NCBI GenBank assembly: GCA_017608235.1
Contig: JAFCGI010000004.1
Coordinates: 1-64,000, forward strand
Source: Candidatus Pacearchaeota archaeon
Lineage (GTDB): Archaea > Nanobdellota > Nanobdellia > UBA10117 > JAFCGI01
DNA length: 64,000 nt
Direction: 5' to 3'
The notes beneath the pieces are model-generated. The model was given only the letters and a program-made list of their open reading frames with translations, ran no database searches and was not told where the DNA came from. Below, piece after piece: positions 19,864-32,100 of the stretch. Positions within the stretch are counted from its first letter, which is position 1, and each line of letters starts with the position of its first letter. Made by a program: the position numbers and the translations under genes.

Positions 19864-20424
19864 ATGGAAAGGCATGTATCTAAAGATATTGAACATCTTC
19901 TTGACGGCGCTTATGGTGCAATCAAAGGAAAAAGATTCAACTATCTGCATGGATTAAGCAACCATGTAATACATTCTTTGACTATATACAGACAAAAAGA
20001 AATTCTAAATGTTGCCATCATTGTCTATTCCTTAAGCAAGATATTTGAAAAAGAAAGGTATACAAAACAAAAAAACATATTACAATTTACTAAAAAAACA
20101 ATAGAGCTTCTTGACAAAGCAAGAACTAATCTAAAAAAACAAAACATAGCTTATTTCAAAGATGCAATAAATTCTTTAATAAAATTAATTCGCAGTTTTA
20201 CTAAAAAAGCAGAAATATATACTCATGACTTGCTTGACATTGCTAAAATAGACAAAGCTAGCCATTTGTATAGACATGGAATGTCTTTGGGAGAAGCAGC
20301 AGAAACCACAGGTACAAGTAAATGGGAATTGATGCCTGAAATCGCACAAACCAAGATACATGAACAGATAGATAAGATAAACATTAAAGACAGATTAAAT
20401 TTAATAAAGGAGCTATTTAAATAG
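19864..20424 (+). CDS. hypothetical helical protein
   Basis: ORF track. Confidence 0.6.
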   Translation: MERHVSKDIEHLLDGAYGAIKGKRFNYLHGLSNHVIHSLTIYRQKEILNVAIIVYSLSKIFEKERYTKQKNILQFTKKTIELLDKARTNLKKQNIAYFKDAINSLIKLIRSFTKKAEIYTHDLLDIAKIDKASHLYRHGMSLGEAAETTGTSKWELMPEIAQTKIHEQIDKINIKDRLNLIKELFK

Positions 20425-20429
20425 AAAAT

Positions 20430-21003
20430 AAACTACACGCACCCTGAAGGGTGCGGTATTTTGCAGTTGATGAAAATATCAACTGTAATCATGAGGAATA
20501 CGCAGAAAGCATATTCTGATTAGAAAAATCCCAAGAACCTTGGGATCACTGGATGTAGTGCTGGACTGTATCGGCAGTTACATTTCCAACTGAGCGGATA
20601 AATGTTCCTCTCGACCAAAGATGTCCGCCCCAGAGCTTGTATTTAATCTCTGGATAATGTTGGAAAAGTAATCTAGCAGAAATACCTTTAAACAATTGTA
20701 CAGTCTTTGACATAGACATTGTTGGCTTGCAACCAACAAACAGATGCACATGATCGGGCATTACCTCGAGAGCATGTATCTCAAAGTGATACTTTGCTGC
20801 GATTTGTTTAATCGCATGTTCGCAGCCTTTGCGAATATCGCTACCCGCAAAAATTTTGCGTCTGTATTTTGGTACTAAAACAACATGGTATGTTAGCTGG
20901 CCATAGCTATGACTAAACGATTCAAGTTTCATTTTGAACTACCTCCAGAACAAGAAAGCTTACGCTACTAATGTCTTAGTTCAAAGGGCCTGCGGGCCCT
21001 CTG
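20430..21003 (-). mobile_element. IS200/IS605-type insertion sequence (TnpA only) with hairpin-bearing ends; boundaries approximate
   Basis: TnpA ORF plus hairpins at 20439-20454, 20464-20485, 20528-20546 and 20985-21000; more GC-rich than flanks. Confidence 0.75.
20546..20932 (-). CDS. tnpA: IS200-family Y1 HUH transposase
   Basis: YHVVLVPKYRRKIF, MPDHVHLFV (HUH), GTFIRSVGNVTADTVQHYIQ. Confidence 0.96.
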   Translation of the reverse strand: MKLESFSHSYGQLTYHVVLVPKYRRKIFAGSDIRKGCEHAIKQIAAKYHFEIHALEVMPDHVHLFVGCKPTMSMSKTVQLFKGISARLLFQHYPEIKYKLWGGHLWSRGTFIRSVGNVTADTVQHYIQ

Positions 21004-21097
21004 ATAATTATAAAGAAAAAATGTTAGAAAAAACTTACGAGGTGAAAGCGCAATTCCTCCAAATAGCTGAAGCTATTGGTATCCTTGCGCGTATGTA

Positions 21098-21766
21098 ATG
21101 AAAGGAATATTTTTTGACTCTAGCACATTAATCAGTTTAGCAACCACCTGCACTTTAAAACCATTTGAAAAACTTGCTAATGAATATGATGGTGATTTCT
21201 ATATAACTCCTACAGTATATAAGGAAACTATAGAAAAAGCAGCAGTAACTCCTAGATTTATGTATGAGGGTTACAGATTAAAACAATTATTAAAGAAAGG
21301 CACACTAAAAATATATAAAGAAAACAAATATAACACTCAAATAAAAAAATTATCAAATCTTTCAAATAATACATTTCTTTCTAAGAAACATTCAATTCAT
21401 ATAGTACATCCCGGTGAAATTAGTATAGTTGTGCTAGCAAGAGAAACTAATAGCAATATAGTAGGCATAGATGAGCGCACTACTCGTCTTCTAATAGAAG
21501 ATACTTATGCAATAAAAGAACTTATGCAACATAGACTTCATCAAAAAATATCTGCAAATAAAGATAACATAAGCCAAATTCAAGATTATCTAGATGGAAT
21601 GAGAGTTATCCGCTCTACAGAGCTTGCAGTAGCAGCTTTTCAAAAAGGTTACTTAGGCAATAAATCAGGAGAACTTCTAAAAGGTATTCTCTGGGCAATG
21701 AAACTAGATGGCTGTGCTATTTCATCTAAAGAAATAAAATCTTACTTACATACACTATTAAAATAA
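21098..21766 (+). CDS. PIN-like domain protein (putative toxin nuclease)
   Basis: FFDSSTLISLA, HPGEISIVVLA, VGIDERTTR acidic motifs. Confidence 0.7.
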   Translation: MKGIFFDSSTLISLATTCTLKPFEKLANEYDGDFYITPTVYKETIEKAAVTPRFMYEGYRLKQLLKKGTLKIYKENKYNTQIKKLSNLSNNTFLSKKHSIHIVHPGEISIVVLARETNSNIVGIDERTTRLLIEDTYAIKELMQHRLHQKISANKDNISQIQDYLDGMRVIRSTELAVAAFQKGYLGNKSGELLKGILWAMKLDGCAISSKEIKSYLHTLLK

Positions 21767-21787
21767 AAAACAAATCAAGAATTATTT

Positions 21788-22549
21788 TTATTCTTCCTCA
21801 ACTAGAGGATATAATTTCCCTTCACCTTTCTTTCTTTTGGTTTTTTCTTTAGTTGGCTTTACAGCTCCTGGAATACAGCATTTATCTAACTTAGCTTTTA
21901 TATCTTCTAGAAGCTTAATTTCTTTAGCTTCTTTCTCTTCATAGCTAGGCATTATTTTCTCAAGCTTAGTTGTTAACTTATTTAAGATATCAATTTCATG
22001 TCTTTCAGCAGCTAAAGTCTTATCTAGAGTCTCACTTAATTTAGCAATGTTTTCAACTTGTTTCTCTTCTGCGTTTAATGATTTAGCAAGAGTTTGTCTT
22101 AGATTCTCAATATCTTCTAATTCTTTAAGTTCTGCTTTCAATGTTTTGTCAAGAACATCTCTAAGCTTCTTTAGATCATCTACTTCTACTCTTTCAGTAG
22201 CAAGAGTCTCATCTAATGTTTTCTTTAAATTCTGCAACGCTTTAATTTCTTTAGTTTCCTCAGCCAAAGTCCTATCCAAAGTCTTACCAAGTTTAGCAAT
22301 ATCTGTTATTTCTTTCCTTTCTAGTTCTAAAGTATCATCTAAAGTACCTTTGAGTTCTCCTAAGGCTTTTAGTTCATGCCCTTCCTTCTTTAGTAACTCT
22401 GCTTCCTTCTTAGAAATCTTATCTAGCTTTTCATTAATTACTGTGGTTCTTCTTATAATGAAAGCCATTAAAACAAATAATACGCCTATTAAGATTAACA
22501 ATATCAAGAACATTTCAACAATTGGTATATCTATTCCAAATACAAACAT
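21788..22549 (-). CDS. membrane-anchored coiled-coil protein with six 21-aa repeats
   Basis: N-terminal TM then TLDxTLxxExxEIxxIxKLxx repeated every 21 residues. Confidence 0.85.
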   Translation of the reverse strand: MFVFGIDIPIVEMFLILLILIGVLFVLMAFIIRRTTVINEKLDKISKKEAELLKKEGHELKALGELKGTLDDTLELERKEITDIAKLGKTLDRTLAEETKEIKALQNLKKTLDETLATERVEVDDLKKLRDVLDKTLKAELKELEDIENLRQTLAKSLNAEEKQVENIAKLSETLDKTLAAERHEIDILNKLTTKLEKIMPSYEEKEAKEIKLLEDIKAKLDKCCIPGAVKPTKEKTKRKKGEGKLYPLVEEE

Positions 22550-22575
22550 TTTCCCTCAGGCTTATATTTCTAAGC

Positions 22576-24288
22576 TTATATTTCCAAATTAGCTTTCGAT
22601 CCAGCAGTATCCTCAATATAGGCAGGTGATAACAAATCTCCAGCCAAATAAAGTTTACCACTCAAATCAAAGGTTCGGTCACGCGGCAAATTAATTAAAG
22701 GATAGTTTTTTGTGCTTATAAACATTTCGTCAGTCTCTAATTCAAACTTAAAGTAATCTATTATTCCATCACTCCCCTCATATGAGGTTTGGAATTCAAT
22801 CTCTGCTTGTGGTTTAGCAGGCTTATTTATATTATCATAAATTATACACACTAACATATTAGCATCTGCAGAATTTACTGGCGCAGATATTACAATAAAA
22901 TCTTCTGGATTCATAAAAATATCATGATCTGTAGAATCATCTGCTCCTTCTAAAGAAGTTACTGCAGCAGTTAACTTAGAGTTTGCTCCTACTAAGCTTC
23001 TTATTGTTTCTGCATTTATATTAGTACTACAAAGATTATTTCTTGCATCTAATTCAGTAGTAAACATCTCACCAGGACCTAAACTATCAATATTAAATGA
23101 AAAATCAAAATCCCAAGGTTCTGGAATAGTAACTGCATAATTTATTCCTGTTAATTCTATAGTTCCAGTATTTTCTATGGTAACTGTAAATGGAAGTAAA
23201 ATTTCACTATAGTCTATACTATTGGGAGCATCCACAGTTATTTTTATATCTATATTTTCTTCTGGCGGTACAACTGGTGCTGTTATTGGACCTCCTCCAC
23301 CTCTACCTCCACCACCTCCTGGTGGAATTACTGGTTCTTCCTCCTGACTTACTATCAAAGCACCATATTCAGTTAGAGAAATAACAATTTGATCTGTATT
23401 TTTATAGAGAGTAGCATTTGATCCTATTGATACAAAGTTCCCTGCACAATCTCTTTCAGAGAAGTTCCAATCATTACAAAAATATAAATCTAGATAATCT
23501 TCATTACTATAAGCTAGAGTTGCATAACTTAAAGTAATATCCATACTACTTAAACTAAATCCAGTCCTATTAGTTATATTATCAGACACTTGATCTGTAA
23601 CAGCATATAATCCGAGTGGTTCAGTTACTTCAGGAAAGCTAGAATCCAGCCAAGAAGTATTAGTTATTTTATCAAAACCAATAGTTCTATTATTTTGCTT
23701 ACTAATATTAATATCTTTTAGTTCTGCATATAATGAATTATCATATTTCTGAAATAAAAGATCATAAACATAGTCAGGAGCGGTAATGTTTGTAAAATTA
23801 CCCACATCAGACTGTTTAGATTTAACAACAGAACCAGCATATTTTATATCTAATGTAGAGTTTTCTCCAGTATATGTATTATTTATGAGAAATGCATTAA
23901 ATACTAAACTATTATTAACCACAATAAAATAATCAGTAAGATTCTGGGTTTGATTTGTTAATAAATTCTGAGCCCAGAAAGTAATATTATGTTGCCCTAG
24001 CAACAATGTAGTATAATTCGTAAAAGCATCATTCACAAGAGTAACTTTTACAATACTAGAATTAGGCAAAGTAATATCTGCCCATAAAAATTCATAATCT
24101 GTAGCATTAATATATAACTGCACATCATTTCCTATAACCTGTACATTAGGAGTAACATAAGCATCTATCAAACTAAGATTTTGACTAACAACTCCTACTT
24201 TAGAAAGTGTTCCATCACTAATTACTATAGAAGCCATAAATATTAATGTTATAACTAAAACTATAGGCACGCCAATATTCCTCTTCAT
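22576..24288 (-). CDS. secreted/surface protein with Gly-rich hinge (GGGGGRGGGGP)
   Basis: signal-like N-terminus, many NxS/T sequons, Gly-rich linker. Confidence 0.75.
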   Translation of the reverse strand: MKRNIGVPIVLVITLIFMASIVISDGTLSKVGVVSQNLSLIDAYVTPNVQVIGNDVQLYINATDYEFLWADITLPNSSIVKVTLVNDAFTNYTTLLLGQHNITFWAQNLLTNQTQNLTDYFIVVNNSLVFNAFLINNTYTGENSTLDIKYAGSVVKSKQSDVGNFTNITAPDYVYDLLFQKYDNSLYAELKDINISKQNNRTIGFDKITNTSWLDSSFPEVTEPLGLYAVTDQVSDNITNRTGFSLSSMDITLSYATLAYSNEDYLDLYFCNDWNFSERDCAGNFVSIGSNATLYKNTDQIVISLTEYGALIVSQEEEPVIPPGGGGGRGGGGPITAPVVPPEENIDIKITVDAPNSIDYSEILLPFTVTIENTGTIELTGINYAVTIPEPWDFDFSFNIDSLGPGEMFTTELDARNNLCSTNINAETIRSLVGANSKLTAAVTSLEGADDSTDHDIFMNPEDFIVISAPVNSADANMLVCIIYDNINKPAKPQAEIEFQTSYEGSDGIIDYFKFELETDEMFISTKNYPLINLPRDRTFDLSGKLYLAGDLLSPAYIEDTAGSKANLEI

Positions 24289-24349
24289 ATTATTAATTAC
24301 TATATTTATAATATTTAAACTTAATCTTCTCTATAAAACACATAAGGAA

Positions 24350-25060
24350 TTACTTATTTTCAAAGTCTTTCTTTAGCTTTCTCATTTTATACTGCATTCT
24401 GCTTGTCTTCTTCTTTAAACTTTCAGTTTCTTTCTTTATCTTAGAGATATAAGAAAATCCTAATGCTAAACAAATAACACTTATTACCAATGCAATAAAT
24501 TCAAAGCTACTTACTTTTTCAGTAATTACAGAAAATGCTCCACTAAGTCTATTTCCTAACAATTTAAAATCAACCAAAGGTTTCTCCACATAAACAAACT
24601 CAAGCAGCAGTTTAGAACCCACTTCCTGAGATAAAGACATAGCTCCTTCTCCAGACACCAGCTGAGAAGCAATAACTTCAGAACTATAATTTCCCACAAC
24701 TAAATTAGTAGTATTAATGGTCACAAATATTTCTTGGCAGCCCTCATTAGCATGACAGCCCCTATGCTGCTTAGACTTATCAAAATAACCTATAGAAAAT
24801 TTGCTAGGCTCAACCATAACATAATCTGTTAAATCTCCTTCAACCCTGACATTAATCGCTTTAGGAGTTTCATCATGATTGAATATTAAGTATCTATATT
24901 TAGGAAATTCCTCAGCGTTTATATTAACAGTCTCATAAACACAATCCCCATACTGTCCAGTGCCATAACAAGCAGGAGAAATACCTATTGCTAAACTACT
25001 AGGTATAGCCAATATGCTTGCTAAGAACAACATAAAAATCATCTGAATATGAAATTTCAT
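24350..25060 (-). CDS. secreted domain protein with C-terminal TM and short basic coiled coil
   Basis: signal peptide, Cys residues, C-terminal TM FIALVISVICLALGF. Confidence 0.75.
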   Translation of the reverse strand: MKFHIQMIFMLFLASILAIPSSLAIGISPACYGTGQYGDCVYETVNINAEEFPKYRYLIFNHDETPKAINVRVEGDLTDYVMVEPSKFSIGYFDKSKQHRGCHANEGCQEIFVTINTTNLVVGNYSSEVIASQLVSGEGAMSLSQEVGSKLLLEFVYVEKPLVDFKLLGNRLSGAFSVITEKVSSFEFIALVISVICLALGFSYISKIKKETESLKKKTSRMQYKMRKLKKDFENK

Positions 25061-25146
25061 TATATTTCTGATAATATACTAAATTAAAAGCTTTTCTTAA
25101 GTAAGAAGTAAATAAGTTAATAAAAAAGAAAAAAAGAGCTCTAAGC

Positions 25147-26025
25147 CTATGCTACAGTAGCCTTTACTGTTACATTACCCTTATACTCTTGTTCTATGAA
25201 GCCACTTGGTATGTCAATCCAGAAGTATAAGTCAGTGCTTGAACTTGCTCCAATGTTGCTTGCAAAGTTAGTATAACTTCCACTCAATGCTGTACCTGGT
25301 AGACTTGCTGTTCCATTGTATGTTAAGTTGCCTACTCCTAATACATATGAGTTGTTAGTTTGACCAACTAAGTTATCTCCTCTTACTGAGAAGTTTAATG
25401 CTACACTTCCATTGTTATGCGACTTCAATGGGAAACCTTTTATGGTTCCACCAGAGTATCCATTACCAGCAGTACTATTATCTGCTCTTCTGTCTGTTAC
25501 TGGAACTGTTGTGTTACCAAAGTCAATTGGATATTGACTTAAATACATGCTTGCTACTCCTACAACAGTAAACGTTGTAGTATTCCATATTGTCCCAGCA
25601 TTATTGTCTGTTGCTGTAGCGTTTACTGTCCAATTTCCTGGTGGAGCATTTGAAGGTAGAGCATAAGTTGTGTTCTCATACGCTCCTGTTCCTGCATTAT
25701 ATGTAGAAGTTAGTGTTGCCCAAACAGTTCCATTTGGAAGTATTAAATCAAAAGTAACACTAGCTATATCCCCAGGAACTCCGTTAGGATCTGTTACTGT
25801 AGAATTAATATTCAATACAGAAACGCCTGGTGTTGCAGGATCTGGACTCTCATATACTACAATTGAGCTAGGTGCAGAATTCAATATATAAACTCTAGCA
25901 TAAGTAGTCTGTTCTGTAGCTGCCGAAGCAGATCCAGGAGAAAACGCTATAACTGGCAATATAAATAACAGGGCTGCTGTTATTGTCAGTATTAATATAT
26001 TTTTATTCATTGCGACCATCGCCAT
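25147..26025 (-). CDS. secreted N-glycosylated surface protein (S-layer-like) with C-terminal module shared with the 2292-aa protein
   Basis: signal peptide; C-terminus ...QEYKGNVTVKATVA. Confidence 0.75.
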   Translation of the reverse strand: MAMVAMNKNILILTITAALLFILPVIAFSPGSASAATEQTTYARVYILNSAPSSIVVYESPDPATPGVSVLNINSTVTDPNGVPGDIASVTFDLILPNGTVWATLTSTYNAGTGAYENTTYALPSNAPPGNWTVNATATDNNAGTIWNTTTFTVVGVASMYLSQYPIDFGNTTVPVTDRRADNSTAGNGYSGGTIKGFPLKSHNNGSVALNFSVRGDNLVGQTNNSYVLGVGNLTYNGTASLPGTALSGSYTNFASNIGASSSTDLYFWIDIPSGFIEQEYKGNVTVKATVA

Positions 26026-26127
26026 TACATATATGTTTTTAATTTATTATACAAATTATGTCTTTAATAAACTTATTCACTACTCTTAGTTAATATTATT
26101 ATTTATGCTTTTTAATATTTATATAGT

Positions 26128-29100
26128 TTATGCCTTTACAGCATATAAGGTCACATTACCTCTATATTCTTGCGATATTATGTTCAAAGGAGAGTAAAGT
26201 TTGAAGTAAATATCTTCTACATAATTCTTTGCAGTATTCCCTGCTACTAACTGTTCTGAATAAGCTAGATTATTAGAACTCGAGAAATTTGAATCTAATG
26301 CCCACAATATATTTGATACATTAATAACATAACTTGAATTTGTCTGTCCAGCCATATCTAATCCAGAGATAGTTATGTTTTCATACACATTTCCATCATT
26401 CTCAACTTGCAAAGGCCATCCTTGTAGTGATGTGGCATTCACAGTATCTCCAGCATATATTGATGTAAAGTTAATTGGAATATTATATAATACTAATGAA
26501 ATAACTTCTGAGATACTAAAATTACTAGTCATCGAATCTGCATAGTTTCCAGAAGTGTCATTAGCATATACAGTATAATTATATATGCCTGCATAAAACA
26601 TTGAAGTATTTAATCCACTATATAACCATATGCCACTAGTATTTGTTCCAGAGGCAAGATTCATACTATAATTATTTCCTTCTATTCTTATCCATACTGA
26701 ATCCACAGAAACATCATCTGTTATATTTGCAGTAAAATTAATCACAAATCCAGGAGTTACTGGATCTGGAGTATCATTTATCCAATGAATTACTGGATTT
26801 ACATTATCTGCCAAACTAATATAAACCCATAAAATTTCAGATATTCCAAGATTTCCTGCAGCATCATATGCATACACAAAGAAAGTATAATTCCCCTCGC
26901 TTAGATTTGTTTCATTAAAATAAAAATTAGTTCCTGCACCAGACATGGTTTCATTAGTACCATTCCAATTTAAAATCACCTGGGATGCTTGCTCATTAAT
27001 TGTTATATTAATAAATGCATAACTTAAATTAATAGTTTCATTATTTGGTGTTGGGTCTACAAATGTTATTTCTGGAGGGGTATTATCTATAGTAAAATTA
27101 CCAATAGAATATTCATTACAAAATAGCTCTGCAGTCTCATTCTCACATACCTCAACTTTTAGCCTGTATATCCCATCAGCTACAATACTACTATTAAATA
27201 TACTAGCTTCTGTGCCTTTTGGAATATTGGCTTCTATTGTTTGATTAAAGCTACCATCAGAGTTTAACAAACTAACATTGTATACAAAAATATCTCCTTG
27301 TGGATCTTGTGAAGGCAGCCAAGTAATAGTAAATATACCTCTTTTTACAAAGCCATCTAAAGGATTAGTTATGATTGGTTTGCTAGGTCTATCATTCCCA
27401 GAAGTTGTCCAACATTGTTCATATACTGAACTAGTAGCATCTATACTATTTGTTGCATTAGCCCATATATAAAATTGAAAGCAACTTGTATTTTCATATA
27501 GCCAATTAAGATTAGTATTATCTGTATAATTTCCAGTTGGAAGCCAGGTAGTTCCATTATTAGTGCTATAAAGAGTATGATTTTCTTTTGGATCTATCAT
27601 CTCATATTGGGTCATAGAATAATAATTAGAAGAGTTTGCTTCTCCATGTTGCATAAATACTACTGATGCATTTTTTAGAGAACCAATACTATTAAGGACA
27701 TCTTGGCCAAATATAATTCTCCATTTTGTTGGATCACTCATATCATCTTTAGTTACTCCATCCAAAAGTATACAATTTGTATCATTCATAACATTTCCAG
27801 AAACATAACTAGAATTACAAATATGAACTTGCAATGGCTTTGTTGCTGTAGCTGACTGATTGCCTCTAAAGTCTAAAGTATAGAAGCTAGCATCATCAGG
27901 TATCCATCCTTCTAATTTTTGCATTCTCCAATTACTAGCATATATTTTTCCTGAATCTCCTTCTTGATCACTAAATCTTGCAGAAGTTGCATTAAAAGGA
28001 TAATTCTTCCATACTGGCTTATAATGCTCATCTATCTGAAAATTTATCCGCTGATGATCAGTAGTATTAACAACATAGCTCCATATAATACCATCCCCAG
28101 CAAAACTACTTGCACTCATTGTTTGGCTATCTTGATTTTCTCTTGCTTCAAGCCACTCATAACAAGTCTGGTCTTGTTTATTTCCTATAGTACCTACACT
28201 ACTTCCAAATGCATCACAAGTATCTGCAGTACTTCCATTTGTAGTTCTAAAGTATAATATCTTATTATCTATTTCAGTATCATGAGGAACAGATATATTA
28301 GCATAAAGATAGAACTTTTCTATTTGTTCTGCAGTTGTCCTGTTTAAATATGTTGTATTAGCTGTACTATTAATCCACCCAAGCAGACTCAAATCATCTA
28401 TTTCTGGACCAATAAATACTCCTTGAAGCAATACACTGTCTATATCGCAATATTCATTATGCCTATTACTTAAGCAGCGGAATCTTATTTTAAAATCAGG
28501 ATTGTTTTCAGCATCAGCTGAAAGACTAAAATTATAAAGAGTATAAGGGCCTACCTTTCGCTGTTGAAGCAGATTAATCCAGTCTGTGCCATTATACCAA
28601 TCAGCAGCAACATATTCTCCAGTATCCAGTGCATGAGTTCTTGCATAAAATGCTAGTGTTATGTTTTCATATCCTTCTGTGCTTATATTTGTTTCAATAA
28701 TACTTTCATTTCCTGTATCACTTGCCCTGATATGATATTTTCCTGCCCTAGGTCCAGTATCTGAAATATTCCAAGGACTACCAGCTCCCGTATTATTCCA
28801 ATTATTTGTCTCTATGCTTCCAGACTCAAAGCCATCAAAAAATATTCCCTCTGCTTCTATAATATGAGGATCAGTTGCATTAAGTAATATAGCATAGTCC
28901 TCTCCAGGCTGTATGGCTTTCCACATAACATAACTTCCATTACAAACATGATTATAAAAGTCATATTCTGTACATTTAAGCAATACATTTCCTTGGGCAA
29001 CAGTTGATATGTTAATAGCACTAAATGATATATTTGGAGGCACTACTGCATACCATTTCTTTATGTCTCCCCCAAAAATTTCAGGAACACTTACATTTAT

Positions 29101-32100
29101 ATCTCCAGGATGATAATCTAGCAAAAGATTATTTTCAACATTACATTTATCTGGTAGAGGGCTAATATTATAAATCTCCAGTTTTTGTAATGTATAATTT
29201 AATATATTAAGATCAACATCATACTGCTTTCCAAATTCTACTGTGAAATCTATATCTTCATTGTCTTCATGAATAATTGAATGATTATAAACTATATAAG
29301 CATCACAAGTCACAGGTGCTGCCCCTGAACTGCCACAATTATGTAAAGATATATTCATACTAGCTGGAGCTAAGACTTCAAGAATATCATACTTATTAAG
29401 TCCAGCTGTAATATCTGTAAGGTTTAAGGTATAATTTCCTAAAGTAGAACTTGCTGTCCAAGTATCAGTTACTATGCCTTCAGAATCACTTGTCATATTC
29501 TTTGGATATCCAGATATAGAAGAACCATTATATATTAAATCAATTGTTGCGTTTGCATTAGGAGTTATGCTCTCTCCTAGTGTTACAAGATTCGCAGATG
29601 GTGATAAATAATTAGAGCTGAGAGTTAAGAAAAGATTATCAGTTACATTGAAATTTGCAGTTGCATTATTAGCAGGCTCTAACTCTGCTTTAGCTAAGAC
29701 ACTATATAAACCTAAAGGTTGATTTTTTTCAAGCTCAAATGTATAATTAAAAGATCCATTTTGATCTGCAGTTACGAAAACAGGAAATCCAGAAATATTA
29801 GATCCATTAAATAATACAGTTAAGTTTAGTTCTGTTTCATTTCCCCAAGCTGACCCAGCTATAAGTACACTAGTCCCCTGTGGATATAAGGTTTGATTTG
29901 TTGTTATAGCTGATCCTATCACCTGCAAAATAGTTACATCAATTTCTTGGGTAGAATCTTGTATTCTAGTATCATTCAAAAGTTCTGCTTCTGCAAAAAA
30001 ATGATAAGTTGAATTTACTTCACCTGTTGCATTTACCCAAAATGTTATAAGTTGAGACTGAGCATCTGATAAGTTTATTGTAATTGGGTTGCTTGTTTTA
30101 TTTGTCCAGAAAGGCAAAGTTCCAGGTATAGCAGAGATTATACCCTTAGTTGAAGTATTCTTCCAGCTTATATAAAGTTTAGGTGCAAGAGATGGATCTT
30201 CATGATAATCTATAATATGTTCTGCACTACCATCTGCATCATCTACCCCCCAAATTGCAAAACTAATAAAGTTGCTTGGCTGCCAATCTTCTTTGTCAAC
30301 TATATATTGCATTAATTGAGAGATATCTGGAGTATTGCTCCATTGGTTTACTGGAAGCCCGTCTTCAGGTATTTCCCAATCTATTGTAGTGCTCCAATAA
30401 TCTCTATTATAAATATTGCTTGTTGCTCCAGTAAATGCACTGGTATTAGCAATATCCTCAACACTAACAACTACATTATATTCATCATCTCCTCCCCAAT
30501 GATCTTGAGAGTATAAAGAAAGATACGCTGATTCTATGGTTGCTCCCTTTGGAAGAGGCAATGAAAATTGATATCCTGCTCTATCTTGCCAATCAGAATC
30601 TCCAAAATAACAAGTATCTAAGCTTCCATCTGAACCATCATCCCAAGCATCTCTATTGTTAGCAGAAATCTGAAATGTACTATTTATGGTTTCTAAAGGA
30701 TCTAAAGTTACATTCACTAAGCCACAGTCTGAACCCTGGCAAGAAATATTTACTGTAAATTCATTAAATTGATTTTGTGTAAAGTTTGTATCTTCTTGAG
30801 GAGCCATTAAAGATATTTGAAGCGAAGCATTTGCTAAAGGACCTAAACATTCCCCATTCCATTCTGTTCCATTAACATTATATGTTCTAAAGGCTCCTTT
30901 ATTTGAAGAATTTGTATATGCTATAATAAAATTTCCAGGGCAGAGCTCATTACCAGTGATTAGATCATGAGCAGCAATATCTATTAACCTATATGCTTCA
31001 TCTGGATTTACTTCTGCTGAAAATGGAGCAGTTATTTCATTTCCTTGACTATCATAGATTGCTGCATATATTGGATCTAACTCCTGTTGTTTATACCATG
31101 CTACAACAAAATAATCTTCGCTTGCTGAAGAATTTGGCCTTACTGCAGAAATAGCAACCCTTGAAATTGTTCCTGCATTTTCATCAATGTCTGTTGGAGC
31201 AAGAATCTCATTATTATCTAAGTCTCTTATTGCAAGAGTTATATCATCCTGATCAGAATCATACCAAACCATTGCAAACATATTATTACCTATATTTGCA
31301 ACTGCAACATGTGCATCATTTCCTACTTTAGTATCTATATCTTGTTCTGATAGCAATATAGTTCCTTGATCATCTAAAATTGCATAAGAAGCATCATTAC
31401 TTTTGTCATCAAACCAGAAATATACAAAACGTGTGCTGTTTAACCCTGAACACTCCACAAGATTTGCATGAGTAGATTGTGGTTTTATATTATTATCAAC
31501 TCTGCTTTCCCCTACAGTCTCTGTACCTTGGTTGTTATATATTTTAAAGTCAGCATCGTCATCATCATCGTTTGCATAGCAGACTACAAAATTATTCCCA
31601 AGCCCAGCTACAGAAACATCTGCATTTGTTTTTATGTTTGTATCTACATCTGTAGGGGATAAAATTTGATTACCTTGGATATCATAAATTGCTCTAGTAA
31701 CATCATTGCTAGGATCATCTATCCATGATATTGCAAAATGAGTTGAGTTAATCATCGAAACTGAAACTCTTGCATTTTGATTATTTGAGGTATCTACATC
31801 AATAGTATCAACAATTACAGAACCATTTGTATTCATTATCTTAAATGAAGTATCTTTATCATCCTTATCTATCCATGCTATTACAAACTGCTCATCATTT
31901 ATTGGTGCAAGAGCAACATCTATAGCTTCACCTTCAGCAAATCCAGGATCTTCTGGAGTTATTGTAAAATTATATTCCTGACCTGGAATCAAAGTTAGAT
32001 TTTCTATTAATTTCCAGTCTCCATAACATTTTTGCTTTGCAAAATCCCAATCTTTACATTTATATAATTTAGTTCCAGTTGCATTTATCTTTAAGGTTGC

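Noticed and set aside
22047-22592. 181-aa plus ORF
   Set aside because: Antisense of the 21-aa-repeat coiled-coil gene; long only because of the repetitive sense codons.
27964-28257. 97-aa plus ORF and similar small ORFs within 26128-33006
   Set aside because: Antisense to the giant surface-protein ORF, no RBS, low-complexity composition.
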